Positions 26,491 through 38,722 of a stretch of 64,000 nt of DNA are shown in pieces. The stretch comes from Dryomyza anilis (Eukaryota; Arthropoda; Insecta; Diptera; Dryomyzidae). Where the stretch lies: positions 4,608,501 to 4,672,500 of the forward strand of contig OX638133.1 in NCBI GenBank assembly GCA_951804985.1, in the 5' to 3' direction. Positions within the stretch are counted from its first letter, which is position 1. Each line of letters opens with the position of its first letter. The notes below the pieces were generated by a model that had not been told where the DNA came from, did no database searches, and saw only the letters and a list, made by a program, of their open reading frames with translations. A program made the translations under genes and the position numbers.

Positions 26491-27830
26491 CCCGAGACAA
26501 ATTTTCTGACATCTAACCGGAATATTTTAGCGATATTTCCGGCAAACTTACAGATAAATATAATATTTTAGAAGGTGTATAGCATCTAATGTTGTGAAAT
26601 TTTAAAGGCAGATTCCCGCCATATTTTGGGTACGGGTACGGACAAGTATTTATACAAACTCCGCCTTTGTCTGCTTAAAATATTTAGATAAATATTTTTA
26701 AATTGTCCTGAGTCTCCCAAAAATGTTGTCTTGGGTAAACCAAACTCTAGGCAAAATTTCTGTCATTTTTCAGAAATATTTCCGGCAAAGACACAGGTAC
26801 ATGGAATATTTTAGGAAGCATATTATTTGAAGTTTATAAAATGGAATTTAATAGTACCCCAGACAAAAACATTTTTGCAGTTTTCACCCTGTTCACAAAA
26901 TTTCACAACCACCCACACAGAAAAACTAATCGACGTAAATATAGCAACCGATATTAATTGTATTCATTAATCAATCCAGCAATCAAATTGACTAATTCAA
27001 TGAAAACATTTGCTATCCTTCGGTATATAAGCAGCGTTCGCTAAAATGAATATTTGTACGTCAATGCAGCAAATAATTTAGTCGGCACAGTTTTAGCAAA
27101 TATAATTACTGAAACTGCTCCGACTAATTAATTTGCTGCATTGATGCACAAATATTCTTATTAGCAAACTTAATTGTTGATTTAACGAAGAATAGCAAAT
27201 GTTTTCATTAAATTAGTGAATTTCATTGTTGGATTGATTAATAAATGCAATTAACAGCGGTTGCTATATTTGCTATAGCAAATGTTTTCATTAAATTAGT
27301 GAATATCATTGTGGGATTGATTAATAAAAGCAATTAACAGCGGTTGCTATATTTACGTCGATGTGCAAGACAAAATTTTCGCAATTCTTCAGATAAATGG
27401 AATATTTAGGAAAGTGTGTAGCACGTTGTAAAATTTTGTGGAATTTTAATGGCATATTTGCGGTGTATTTTGGGAACGGTCAGAAAACAGACAGCTTTTG
27501 ATACAAACACCGCTTTTGACTGTTTGAAATATGTTTCTAAACTGCCTCGATTCTGCCAAAAATTTTGTCTGGGGCATATACACTTCCTGAGACAAAATTT
27601 TTGGAATTTATCAGGAATATTTCGGGCATATTTCCGGCAAAGGAACAGATAAATGGAATGTTTTAGAAAGTTTGTAAACTTTTGTGGATTTTAATGCCAG
27701 AGTCACGGCATATTTGGGGAACGGGCAGAAAATCGATAGCTGTTGATACGAATTCCGCCTTTGTCTGTTTGAAATATGTCGAAAAGTTTTGTCTGGGGTT
27801 CCCAAACTATTTCATACTGAAAACTGACAG
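26490..27830. repeat. Diverged ~260-bp tandem repeat, interrupted by a foldback MITE
   Basis: Units begin with gacaaaattt variants near 26495, 26750, 27363 and 27588. Each continues with tatttccggcaaa, acagataaatggaat, a tttgggaacgg word and ctttgtctgtttgaaatatg. The run is split at 26916-27365 by an unrelated foldback element. Confidence 0.7.
26916..27365. mobile_element. Foldback MITE
   Basis: The left arm starts aatcgacgtaaatatagcaa and the right end is its reverse complement, ttgctatatttacgtcgat. Complementarity continues inward to gcagcaaataatttagtcgg facing ccgactaattaatttgctgc. The right arm has an internal direct duplication (27197-27270 and 27282-27350). A truncated relative is at 34397-34573. 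No coding capacity. Confidence 0.85.
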
Positions 27831-30024
27831 AAATAAGATTCACGGAATATTTCGGAAAATAGTAGTCGGAGAAAATAAACTGAAAATTTGTCTTGGAATA
27901 GAAATATTTCGGAATGGAATTGTCTGGTATGAATTATCTTGGAAAGGAAATGTTGTGGACAAATTTTTGAATTATCCAAATTTACAACGCATTTTTACAA
28001 AACATCAAACTTTTTAAAATATTCAAAAACTTATATTAATTAATTCTTTTTAATTATTCTAAATTTTGGTATTTTTAGCCCATTTTCTCATGCATTTTAT
28101 GTTTTTTTATTTATTCTCTTTTTTTTCTATTGTTGTTGTAGATTTTTGTTAATTTGATTTGTTGTTTTTGTTAACACGTTGTGTGTTTGTTGTACGTGTG
28201 TGGTTCGCATTAAGTCTCAAAAAGCAAAAATGTTTTATGTGTTGTTTGTGTTACTAGGTCAAGGAAGGGCTGACTGCGGTTGGTCGAACTGTGTTTTTGT
28301 TGTAAATGTTTTTGGTGTTGTTGTGGCAGTCGATTATTAAGTGGCAGATGAAGTGGTAGATGAAACTTTGATGAAGATGATTTCCTAAAAAAAATCTCAA
28401 AATATTTGTGTGATTTATTAGCAGCCGCTGGTTTTTAATGACTCTAATTTGTAGTTGGAATTTTGAAGGATTCACGGCAATTAATAGGAAAACAAAAAAT
28501 TAACTTTTAGTATGTAAAGCTCAAAAAAGTTTTTAAAATAATACTGCTTTAAGCGATAAAATTACTTTTTTATTACTTTTTCTTTATATTTTATTAAAAT
28601 AATTTATTAATTTTTTTTAATATTTTATTTCGAAAATTATAACAATTTTAATTACTTCTTATATTAAATAATATTTTTTGCACATTTGTGAAATCTCATT
28701 AAAAGCATTTAAACCCGTTTTAACACTGTTTAGCTTCTTATTAAACACCTACAGCCCACAGAACTCCATGTGATTAAAAATCTAACATTTTAAACTAATT
28801 TAAAACGCGCTTTTGAGACACATTAAATGTGCTACAAGTCTGGCTTAGCTCAACACAAAAATGTCGTTTGCGGTGGTTTTGGTTTGGGCCGACTTCAGTT
28901 AGTAACTAAGAGGCGTTAAACCTGTTGGTTCAGTTTTACTTTTACCCGCTGAAACTGAAACCGATCCGGTTATAAATTTTATATATTGACCATTGAGTTG
29001 TATGGCAAAATAAATAGTCAAGTTAAAATTAATACATATTAATTAAAGCAAGAACCACTAAATGTGATTTTATATAAAATAATATATTAAACAAATCTAT
29101 ATATTTATTTTTAGTTCTTGATGTTCAGTGATTAATTTGTTGCTATTATTGAATTTATACGACAAATTTAATATTTTTAATTTTATATTAAAGCTAATTG
29201 TTTGCCAAATCATTAGAAAAAAATGTGTTAAAATTAAATGAAACAATTTGTATTAAAATTAAATACAAACGATTATAAAAAAGATTAAAAAAAAACAATA
29301 TTTCATTTAAATTTAAAAAATTCTTGTTACACAAACTATTAATCAAAATTTTAATCAATTGTTAATAACTTTTTATTTTTTTATTTTATTAAAAAATAAA
29401 TATTATATTATTATTACTTTTAATTATATATTATTTCAATTTAATTTAATTTTATTCTCTTCTCGTTTCGAATGCTATGTATACTTGCTAAAGAAAATAA
29501 CCTATTTTACAAACGGCCATCATCTATCAACATTATTACTGCTTATTATCCCGGTTTTATAAAATTTGGTCCTCAAAAAGGGGCTATGAATAATGATATC
29601 GAACACAAAATTTCAATTTAACGCGTAAATGCTACCCCTAGATGTATGTTTTATGCATTTCATACCGTAAATGCTGCATACCTTTAGGAGCATGTCACAA
29701 ATTCTCGATTTTAAAACCAATGTGATTAAATTGAAAACAATTTCATTTAATTTTAAAACATTATGTTCCATTTCAGTTTTAAAAATATGTTGTTAATTTT
29801 AAAGTTTGTTTTTTTTCTCAGTGCTCCATTTTAATAAGATTTAATGATTTTAAATACTAGGCGCTGAAATCGTTATTAAAACTTAAACTGACTCCGTTAT
29901 AATCATTCGTGTTTCAATAAAATTAAAATAAATTGTAATAAATCGACCTAACTACATTTAAAATATTTTTCTGAAATTTTTTCATCCAAAATTTTAATAA
30001 ATACATTACAAATTGAACACTTAC
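27830..30024. other. Intron 2 sequence next to exon 2
   Basis: AT-rich, with GTT-rich sequence at 28120-28330. No array, RNA gene or exon is recognised. It ends at the exon 2 donor. Confidence 0.5.
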
Positions 30025-30182
30025 CGCATGCCATCGAAACCATCATCGGATCCGTTTATTGTCAGCACTGGGGCTCGTGCATAGGCTTTGGCCACGCGCC
30101 GATTACGCTCGAACACGATCACTTTGGCCCAGATCTCATCATCGATTTGGGTCCATTTGTCCAGAACCTCCTGAATGTGTTC
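30025..30182 (-). CDS. exp: Second coding exon, start of MH2 domain
   Basis: On the minus strand the acceptor (attttgcag) ends at 30183 and the donor ATGCG|gtaagtg starts at 30024. The exon is 158 bases: 52 codons plus two bases, so the next intron is phase 2. It encodes EHIQEVLDKWTQIDDE and then the MH2 opening, W57-A-K-V-I-V-F-E-R-N-R-R-V, which lines up with the SMAD pattern W..I.YyElN.RVGE. It continues through A-K-A-Y-A-R-A-P to NGSDDGFDGM, the place of the SMAD VDGf turn. The reading frame is open across the exon and joins perfectly to both neighbours. It stands alone between introns of about 25 and 29 kb. Codon use is typical fly coding sequence and its GC is well above its surroundings. 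Confidence 0.95.
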
Positions 30183-30930
30183 CTGCAAAATATGGAATTC
30201 AAATATAAAAAATGTGTATTATGTAAAATTTAATATATTATAAGAAATATAATTTATTAATCCGGTATAACATTTAGAAAAACTTTATGTTTGTATAAAT
30301 ATTAATTAAAGTAATTAAAGTAAATGTGAACTGAAAACATTTTATTCTTACATAATATCGTTGATGTAGAACTAAATGTCACCAAATACATTTTTATGAA
30401 AATCTTAAATTTCAATTTTGTTGGTAATTATTACAAAAAGTATTTGATACATTTTTAAAGTTAAAATACCAATTGATAGATTCATATTTTCTTATCATTT
30501 GGTACAAATATTGAGCTCATCGATCGAATATTGAAAGATATATAAAGATTTTGTAAATGAATAATTGGCATTTTGAAAATGTAGTTGGTGACTTTTACGA
30601 CGATATGTATTATGTTCATGATAAGAATGATATTTGGTATCCGTTTGATAAATGTGTTAAAAAAGTGGTACGTAATGGGATCTCGATTATGAAGCGACTG
30701 AAGAATCGAAATGAAGTTCTAAGTATAAAAACTATAAGGTCTGTATTTTTTTATTATTCTAAAAAGTGTCTGAAAGGGGCTTAAAATTTTGTTAGCATTT
30801 TTTTTTTACTTTATGTAATAGAAAAAACTGAGTATGCATTCAAAATCAGCACCAGCGAAATATATAGAAGTGATGTATGTGATGTCCATGGCAAAAATCG
30901 TGTTGGGTAGTGTTATTTTTTTATCGGTAA
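30183..30930. other. Intron 1 sequence upstream of exon 2
   Basis: This holds the acceptor tract of exon 2 and unique AT-rich DNA. The 75-codon frame at 30557-30784 starts with an ATG but lacks promoter, homology or codon support. Confidence 0.5.
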
Positions 30931-30933
30931 ATA

Positions 30934-31980
30934 CTAGACATCTGCACAAATGTATTTGAAACCCACTTCAAGACATTCATTTTATTTCAAGACATGTACT
31001 TTCGCCGATTCTATGCTTGAAAATCAAATAAAAATCACCAAAGCACAAGTAGTGTCAAAACAAAACACAAACAAGACGTAGTTGTAGTGAAGAGTTCTAT
31101 AATGATGTGCTATAAAAATCAAAATACTGAAATGAACTGCTTATGACACTGAGTGCATTTTATATTTTTTTTATCATTCTTATTCTAACACCCAGAAAAA
31201 ATACTATATAAATAATGGTTTTAACTATTAAAAATAGTCAATAGGATAAATTATTGTTTTAATCGAAAAATACCATTAAATACTAGAAAATACCATGAGA
31301 GTGCCATTGAGTTTACATGAATAGATTTATTTTTTGTATACTATTAAATCAATAATTGTCCTATTGACCAATTTTAATGGGATTTGAGGGAATTTTTTTC
31401 TGGGTGAAGGAATTTTCATTAATATTGAAACATTGAAAAAAATCAGAACGTATAAGAAAATCATAAAATATTTTATATTATGTTTTTTAAAAATTGAAGA
31501 ATATTTTTTCATTATTTAATTCTTTTTCAATTTTTTTTTATATTGCTTTTTTTATATTCTTTTTTTGTCGTAGATATTTTTTTATTACTTTTTTTTTTTA
31601 AAAGTAATGTTTATTGTATTTTTGATAAACACATAAATAACAACAACAATACTGCCGTCGAACTCCGAACGGCAGATATTTTGTTGTTTTCAATGTTCAT
31701 CTTCTCCCTCGTTACTCGTTGCGCTCACTCGCTGCACTCACTGCACTCACTGTATTCGTTGCGTGTTCAGCGAAAGTAGTGTCATTTGGTTTTGTTTTTC
31801 AAAACATTGAATGTCTTAAAAAAAAATTAATTGACAATACATGACACCAATAAAATAAAAACTGCAGTGAAGTGTAGTCGATGCAGAGACTTCGTTATAA
31901 CACTGTCGACTGTCAAATACTGTAGAGTGCAGTAGTGCATATTTGTTGAGCTGTCTAGTAAATACCATTAAGGACTAATT
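30934..31980 (+). mobile_element. TIR element, copy 2 (complete, carrying a younger MITE)
   Basis: The left terminus is tactagacatctgcacaaat at 30936. The right terminus gagctgtctagta near 31975 is its inverted, diverged partner. TAAATA lies just outside the CTAGAC/GTCTAG ends on both sides. The interior includes a ctcactcgctgcactcactg stretch and one 129-type unit. A 218-bp MITE is inserted at 31189. Non-coding; the 78-residue frame at 31543-31779 lies in repeat DNA. Confidence 0.75.
31189..31406. mobile_element. 218-bp MITE with cacccagaaaaaa terminal repeats
   Basis: It starts cacccagaaaaaat and ends attttttctgggtg, perfect inverted termini of 13-14 bases. It interrupts the TIR element. 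The second element copy reads straight through at 32045-32055 (attctaaggaatt), giving the empty site. Comparison indicates a 2-bp (AA) target duplication. Confidence 0.9.
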
Positions 31981-33003
31981 ACTACAAAATGAACTGCTTA
32001 TGACACTAAGTACTCAGTGCATTTTACATTTTTTATCACTCTTATTCTAAGGAATTTTCATTAATATTGAAATATAGAAAAAATTCAAAAGGTATAAGAA
32101 AATCATAAATTATTATATATTAAGTTTTTTATATATCGAACAAAATATTTTTCATTATTTAATTAAAAAATTGATATACATATTGCTTTTCGAACAATTC
32201 TTTTTTTTTTGTCGTATATATATATATGTTTTTTTTGAAAAAATAATGTTTGTTGTATTTTTGATAAACACATAGATAACAATAATAATATTACTGCCGT
32301 CGAACTCCGAGCTTTCTTGTTGTTTTCTATGTTCATCTTCTCCCTCGTTACTCGTTGCGCTCACTCGCTACACTCACTGTATTCGTTGCGTGTTCAGCGA
32401 AAGTAGTGTCATTTGGTTTTGTTTTTCTTAACATTGAATGTCTTCAAAAAAATGTATTGACATTACTTGACACCAATAAAACAAATACTGCAGTGAAGTG
32501 TAGTCTCTGGAGAGACTTCGTTATAATACTGTCCACTGTCAAATACTGTAGAGTGCAGTAGTGCATATTTTGCAGAGGAAACTTATAGGAAATACTTGAC
32601 ACCAATAAAACAAATACTGCAGTGAAGTGTAGTCGCTAGAGAGACTTCGTTATAACACTGTCGACTGTCAAATACTGTAGAGTGCAGTAGTGCATATTTT
32701 GCAGAGGAAACTTATAGGAAATACTTGACACCAATAAAACAAATACTGCAGTGAAGTGTAGTCGATGCAGAGACTTCGTTATAACACTGTCGACTGTCAA
32801 ATACTGTAGAGTGCAGTAGTGCATATTTTTCAGAGGAAACTTAAGGGAAATACTTGACACCAATAAAACAAATACTGCAGTGAAGTGTATTATAGTCGCT
32901 GGAGAGACTTCATATAACACTGTTGACTGTCAAATACTGTATATTGCAGTAGTGCATATTTTGCAGAGGAACTTTAAATATATTTGTGCAGCTGTCTAGT
33001 AAA
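31981..33003 (+). mobile_element. TIR element, copy 3, left end missing
   Basis: Repeats the order of copy 2 in the same orientation, from gaactgcttatgacact at 31989 to the terminus gcagctgtctagta near 32985-32998. It carries four internal 129-bp units where copy 2 has about one. The left terminal repeat is absent, so copies 2 and 3 look like a tandem duplication with a shared boundary. Confidence 0.7.
32464..32980 (+). repeat. 4 x 129-bp tandem repeat
   Basis: The word ttgacaccaataaaacaaat recurs every 129 bases (gacacc at 32469, 32598, 32727, 32856). Units carry cactgtcgactgtcaaatac and gagtgcagtagtgcatattt and are nearly identical. The 94-residue minus-strand frame across them is a by-product of the repeat. 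Confidence 0.93.
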
Positions 33004-34396
33004 TAACATTAATTACTACAATATACTGTAAAATACTAGTTATAAAAATATTATTAAAATGTATTAATGTATTTAAAAATATAAATTTTATTATACAATT
33101 GATCAATTTGATATTTTACAATAATTTTGTTTGATTTTTTAAGTATTTATTTTTATTTTGTTCTCAATGCCGTTATTGTAAAATAATCTATTGATGTGTT
33201 ATTGCATTAAAAAAACAAGACACGTGTCTTACCCAGCGAATCGTGAGTTTTAGTTTTTGCATTCGTGAGTAACGTGTTATCTATGTTATTTTATAATTCT
33301 AGTGTAATATTTAAATTATATATAACAAAGTACAAGATTGAAAATGCATGTTTTCTATTGAGTTATTTTTCACTTTCATTTCACTTGAGTTCGTAACACG
33401 TTACGAAGTGAACGGCCTTGTTTGGCACGCGCTGCGATTGTAATTGTTATTTTTTAAAGCAACAACAATAATAATAGTAATAATAAAAGCAACAGCAATA
33501 ATAACAAAAACAACAACAATAATAATAACAGCAAATGTAACAACTACCATAACAAGAAAATCGAGCAACATGAAAATCGCTCCATGCTTTAAACATGATA
33601 AAAACCGTCTAAAATGAATTATTTTGCATTTTTGCACAATTCAAGCAGTGCAACGAATATTTTACAATTTGCCATAATTCATTGCAGACGGACGGACAAG
33701 TGCAGAGTCTGCAGAGTGTGCGAAGAGTGCGACGATGCAACGTAGAATGAGTTAGAAATAAAAAAAAAATAAATAAATCAAAAATAATAACTGCATAAAA
33801 TATGAGGCAATTGCGACAGGCTTAAATACAGCTAATTTGCAATTTGGATGGCAAGCAGAACTGTGCAAAATTTTATAATTTAAATTGCTAAAGAAACCTA
33901 AATAAATTATATTCATTTTTGGTGTTGAATTTAAAAATAATAAAAATATATTAACAATATAAAATAACCCACAATTTAATGAGGTATAATTAAATATTAA
34001 AGAACAATATTCATAATAAAAACGTTAAAATGATAAAACCGTTAAATAAACAATTAGGATAACTCCCGATATTTGAGATTTAAATAATTCCTAATAAATT
34101 ACCGCCCATAGAAAATGCAAGTACGACCAAGATTTGTTTGAATAAAATATTCCCAAAATAAAGGCAATATTTGTATCCATGTGAAATAAAAAAACATACG
34201 GGCGGCCAACAAGTTTTTTGTTTTTTGTCAATTACTGCTGTTGTTTTTTTAAACCAGTGAAAAATACATATTGCATTTGGTAGACCTAGAGCCCGACAAA
34301 TTAGTTTTTGCATTACTCTATTTTAAGGTCGACTAAAAACAAACAACATTAAAAAAATAATAAGAAACCAATGACATTTCCAAAATAATGTTCCTA
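33003..34396. other. Intronic sequence, no gene recognised
   Basis: Includes an AAT/AAC simple-sequence stretch at 33460-33560 and ordinary AT-rich intron. No exon or array. Confidence 0.5.
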
Positions 34397-34575
34397 CACT
34401 GAGAAAAATTATCGACGTATCGATATAGCAACCGATATTAATTGCATTCATTAATTAGTCCAGCAATTAAATTCAGTAATTTAACGAAAACATTTGATAT
34501 TCTTCGTTAAATCAGCAATTACGTTTGCTATTATGATTATTTGTACGTCCATGCAGCAAATTAATTTGCTGTAAA
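34397..34575 (+). mobile_element. Truncated copy of the foldback MITE
   Basis: Matches the left arm of the 26916-27365 element: atcgacgtatcgatatagca, then caaccgatattaattg, then gcagcaaattaatttgctg. The right arm is missing. Confidence 0.8.
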
Positions 34576-34849
34576 ATATGGATCTGAAATTTTGGTTCTT
34601 CCCTCTACGCATCTTTAACAACAATCAGCGTTATGAGTTGTGGTAGCAGACATATTTAATATATTTCGTGTCGAATTTTGTGATTTTCCATTTTTTTTTT
34701 TTTTTTTTGAATATTCTATATCACACCCGGTGGTTAAGATGTAAGTTCTATAGGTTGGATTATTTATTGATTATACCAATGTTCCAGCATTACCACATAT
34801 TCACGGCTTACATAATTTTTTAGTGGTTACTTTAAAAAATCATAGGGGA

Positions 34850-35855
34850 ACCTAGGGTAAAGTGGGACATGGGGTGATGTGGGAAATTTCATTTTTTGAT
34901 ATGTTTTTTTACATAAAAAAATATAAACAATTGTTGAGTGCTTCTTAATCAACATTTTCATTAATCAAAACATTAATGCTTTTTTTTATTAAAAAAAAAT
35001 GTTTTTGAGAGTTTTTTTAGATTTCTAGTGTTTGCTATCAAAAAGTGAGAATTTAAATAGTATTTAATTAAGACAGTATGTTTAAAGTGATCGTATATTC
35101 TATATATTTTGAAATGCATTTTGAATACGTTTTGAAAATAATTTAACATTGTTTAAATGGTGCTAAGTTATTTTCAAATTGCGATATTGGGGTCAAGTAG
35201 GAAACATTTTCTGGGGTAAAGTGGGAAACATAATTTCAGCAATGTTTTTTGTAATTTTAGTGAAATATTGTATTATATGTATTATTTAATTGGTTAAGCC
35301 AAGAAAAACTTTAAATGTGGCCACAAACCAATGAAAAGCAACATTTTGACTTCACCTGAGGTAAGATCTCAATTACAGAAGAAATCCGAAAAGCGAACCT
35401 TTAACAGGAGCAAAGAGAATACATTGGTAAATATTCTTCAACTTCATCAGAATAAGAAGAATTTTGTGCAATTTGCATAAATAAAATGCCGAAAATATTA
35501 AATTCCAACAATTCAGTGAACTGCAATTTCTGCAAAACGGATCGAATACTTGAAATGTGCGAACTTGACTACCATCTACTGCACCTACCTCCATTGTTGC
35601 TCATTATATTCTGACTAGGTAACACAATTTTTATTTTCGTATTTTCTTAACATAACTACGGAGATGTGAATTTAAGCATTTTTTTCTTCTTATTTTTTTC
35701 TTGCATTACCCTTCTTTTTATACCCTACACCTATGAGGTACAGGGTATATTAACTTTGTGCATATATTGTAACGACCCTTAGGAGGCGTGTCCGATATGG
35801 AAAAGTATATATATTCTTGATCAGCATCACTACCCGAGTCCGTTTAGTCATGTCC

Positions 35856-35895
<40 letters not shown>

Positions 35896-36780
35896 TGCTG
35901 TCCGAATACAGAATAACTTGAGAAATACTGATCAGAATGCGATGAAATTTCGTCTCAATATATTTCAGCCAAAAGTAGGAACTGAGTTTGAAAATGAGCC
36001 AAATCGGTCAACGAACACGCCCACCTCCCATACAAGTCACTTTTATATAACTCTTTCGGAACTAATAACTCGAAAAGTATTTAAGGTATAGTTATAAAAT
36101 TCAAAACGTATTGTTAGAATTCACCTAAAAATATGTTGTCCAAAAATAGGCGTGATCCGCCCACTTTTTTTTTCATTATTTCCCGGGTTTTCATAGTGGA
36201 AATTTGATCCGTAAATTATTAAAATCAAATCTATGAAATATTATCCTTTCAAAATTTTAAATATAGGCGTGGACCGCCCAATTATTTTCTTCAATTTTTT
36301 TTTTTAGTTTTTTTTTAAATAAGACGTAAATTTCTAATATATGAATAATATTCTGAGGGTTAATATCCCCACCAAAGGTGTGGGGTATTCCATAGTCGGG
36401 CCCGACCGACTATAAAAATCCGCCCCATGTGACCTAACTTTCCCAACTCGTTTTTATTACCGTATTATATTATTTTTTTCCTTTATATATCCTTTATTAT
36501 CAAAAAAATAAAACATAAAAAGAAAGACTAAAAATGGCATTTTGGTAATAATTTTAAAGTTTCCCACAACATTTTTCAACAATTCCGAAATTTAGCTTTT
36601 TGAAAAATAGCTCAAATCCAATTAAAAGGCATATACAAGGTATTCTGTTAATGCAAAAAGTTAGATCATGAATTAGTCTATAGAACCTTCAAAAGATTTT
36701 AAAAAATATTCAAATGTACTATTTTTGGAGAAAAATTCAAAACGTTTCCCACTTTACCCATATTCACCTACATTTCCTGA
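34850..36780. mobile_element. gggtaaagtgggac element, split by a mini-me-like insertion
   Basis: The left part has cctagggtaaagtgggacat and ggggtaaagtgggaaac. The far end has gtttcccactttaccc at 36746-36761, the inverted partner. The first 100 bases recur at 60415-60515. A retroposon occupies 35715-36415. A possible C-F-C-K-containing open stretch at 35520-35612 could be a transposase relic but is too short to assign. Confidence 0.6.
35715..36415 (+). mobile_element. mini-me-like retroposon
   Basis: Contains the dipteran mini-me signature: a TA block (aagtatatatattc), a core running ttgatcagcatcac through gagtccgtttagtcatg, and then a (GTCT)n block, tccgtctgtctgtctg. It opens tataccctacacct and closes with aggtgtggggtatt and a ccgactata end. 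The family is known from Drosophila and other Diptera. Non-coding. Confidence 0.85.
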
Positions 36781-38158
36781 TTTAATTTTTTCTTTATATA
36801 AAAAAAAGTCATTTAGTGATAAAATTGTTTAATTTCAATAAATAATTGAACAATGATTCCTATTCAGTTGGAAAAAAAATTAAAAAAATTTATATTGATC
36901 ATTTTTTTGGCTTCAAAGTCAAACTTTTCTGAGGATGATGGAATTAGGTATATGCTACTAATTTTTTTTTTCATAACATATTTGCTACGTTTTTTTTTAT
37001 TCAAATTTTAATGTAAAACTTCATTTATTTGTATGTTTTAAGCTTCACAATATTTTGCACATCATCTAAAATACATCATTAAATATAATGAGTTTAGAAG
37101 CAAGACAAAAATATACATATATTATATAACGGTATTTTCTTGTTCTTGCCATAATTGGTTTTCGGTTTTAAATTAATGCATTTTTTGTTGGCATTTTATA
37201 CGATTTGTTTAAAAAATCAACAAGTTGTTCGATGTGCTGTAACTTGTTTTGGACCAGAAATTTTGGCTTAAAGCAACTTTTTTTATTTGTTTTTGTTTAG
37301 CTAATAGCTTGGCAAGCATGAGCGGTTTTTAAATAAACTGTAAATCTTTTATTTTTTCTTAAATTTAACACAATTTGTTACTAATGAGAAAGAATTTAAA
37401 TTTTTTAAATTTTAAACCATACATTTATGGCAATCATTGGACATGTAAATTTTTTAAGTGTTAATTACAAATATTGCGGATTTTTTTATTTTTTTTTATA
37501 TAGTTCACTTCTTTTAACATAAAACCCAAAATTCAGTTCATTGGCTTTACATTAATTCAAGGACAAGTGCAACCACAAATGAATAAAACCCATAACAGTT
37601 GAGAGTCAAGAAAGTTTGTAAAAAAAGATTCAAACCCAATATAAAATTTGGTGCTTCTTTTAATAATTATATATCGAAAATATAAAAATATATTTAAGTT
37701 CAATAAAAGACTACTTTACACGAAACGATTCAGTCAATCATTTAATAAAGTCAGAGAAGTGTTAATATTAAACTCCATACTTTATTGATTAAATATTTAA
37801 ATTGAAATGAATGCAATATTGTTTAAACGATACTCTCATGTGCAGCAGTTATTATAACCGAAATGGTAATTATAATATTATTGAAAATATAATAATTACT
37901 TAAACCGACGAGAATGAAGCTACTTTTGTATTTTGAACTCTTGCGAGGTTTCGTATTAAATCGCGCATTCAGGTTTTTATGATGAAACGATCTCGATATA
38001 ATGATTTTCGGTTGTTATAACCGAACTAGTAAGTACTAAAATTTGCGCAACAGAACTAAATACTGAAATTAACAAGAATTATGCTCATCTTTAGTTAAAT
38101 AACTTCTATGAATTTTCGATGAAGATTCCATTTTAATGTTTTTTGATGAAACGAATCT
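36780..38158. other. Intronic sequence, no gene recognised
   Basis: AT-rich intron. From 37840 the words gttataaccgaa and tataattattttt recur loosely at about 200-bp intervals, leading into the palindrome at 38160. Confidence 0.5.
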
Positions 38159-38159
38159 G

Positions 38160-38229
38160 ATATAATTATTTTTAGTTATTATAACAGAATAACTACTAAT
38201 TCTGTTATAATAACTAAAAATAATTATAT
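38160..38229. repeat. Perfect palindrome, 31-bp arms and 8-base spacer
   Basis: 38160-38190 (atataattatttttagttat, then tataacagaat) is the exact reverse complement of 38199-38229. The spacer is aactacta. No mismatch in 31 pairs. All AT-rich except the central acaga/tctgt. Confidence 0.95.
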
Positions 38230-38502
38230 AATACTTAGTATTTAAAATAATACCGGTTACTTAATCCAACCGAATAGGGCGCATTTTAGATGTAGTGTTT
38301 TTTGTTTAAATAACGCTTAAAGGTTTTGTAATAAACAATATAATATTTTTTAGTTGTTATAACCGATGTGCTAATTATAACAATATTGGAATTAGAACTA
38401 GGTAAGGAAGCAGATAAGAATTACATTCGTTATATGTTTTGAACTTCTTATTGGCTTTGGGGTAAGTTTTTGTTTTAAGTTTTTCGAAGGAAACGATTTT
38501 GT

Positions 38503-38722
38503 TAAAATGGTTTCTAGTTGTTACAACCGATATGCTATTTAAAACAATATTTGATGTAGCATCGGGTATACAGAAAAAATACTATATTAAAAATAAATAC
38601 AAATTTCTTTTTAAAATGGTTTTTAGTTGTTACAACCGATATGCTATTTAAAACAATATTTGATGTAGCATCGGGTATATAGAAAAAATATTATATTAAA
38701 AATAAATACAAATTTCTATGAA
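38503..38722 (+). repeat. 109-bp direct duplication
   Basis: The two copies (from about 38503 and 38612) share ttgttacaaccgatatgct and gatgtagcatcgggtata and differ at only a few bases. The second copy leads into the tactacattctgta-family element. Confidence 0.9.

Noticed and set aside
30557..30784. 75-residue protein starting MNNWHFENVVGDFY
   Set aside because: It looks more protein-like than most, but is single-exon within an intron with no codon bias, promoter or known family. Left unassigned.
32636..32920. 94-codon minus-strand protein with internal repeats
   Set aside because: It exactly follows the 129-bp tandem repeat. 129 is a multiple of three, so the frame stays open by chance.
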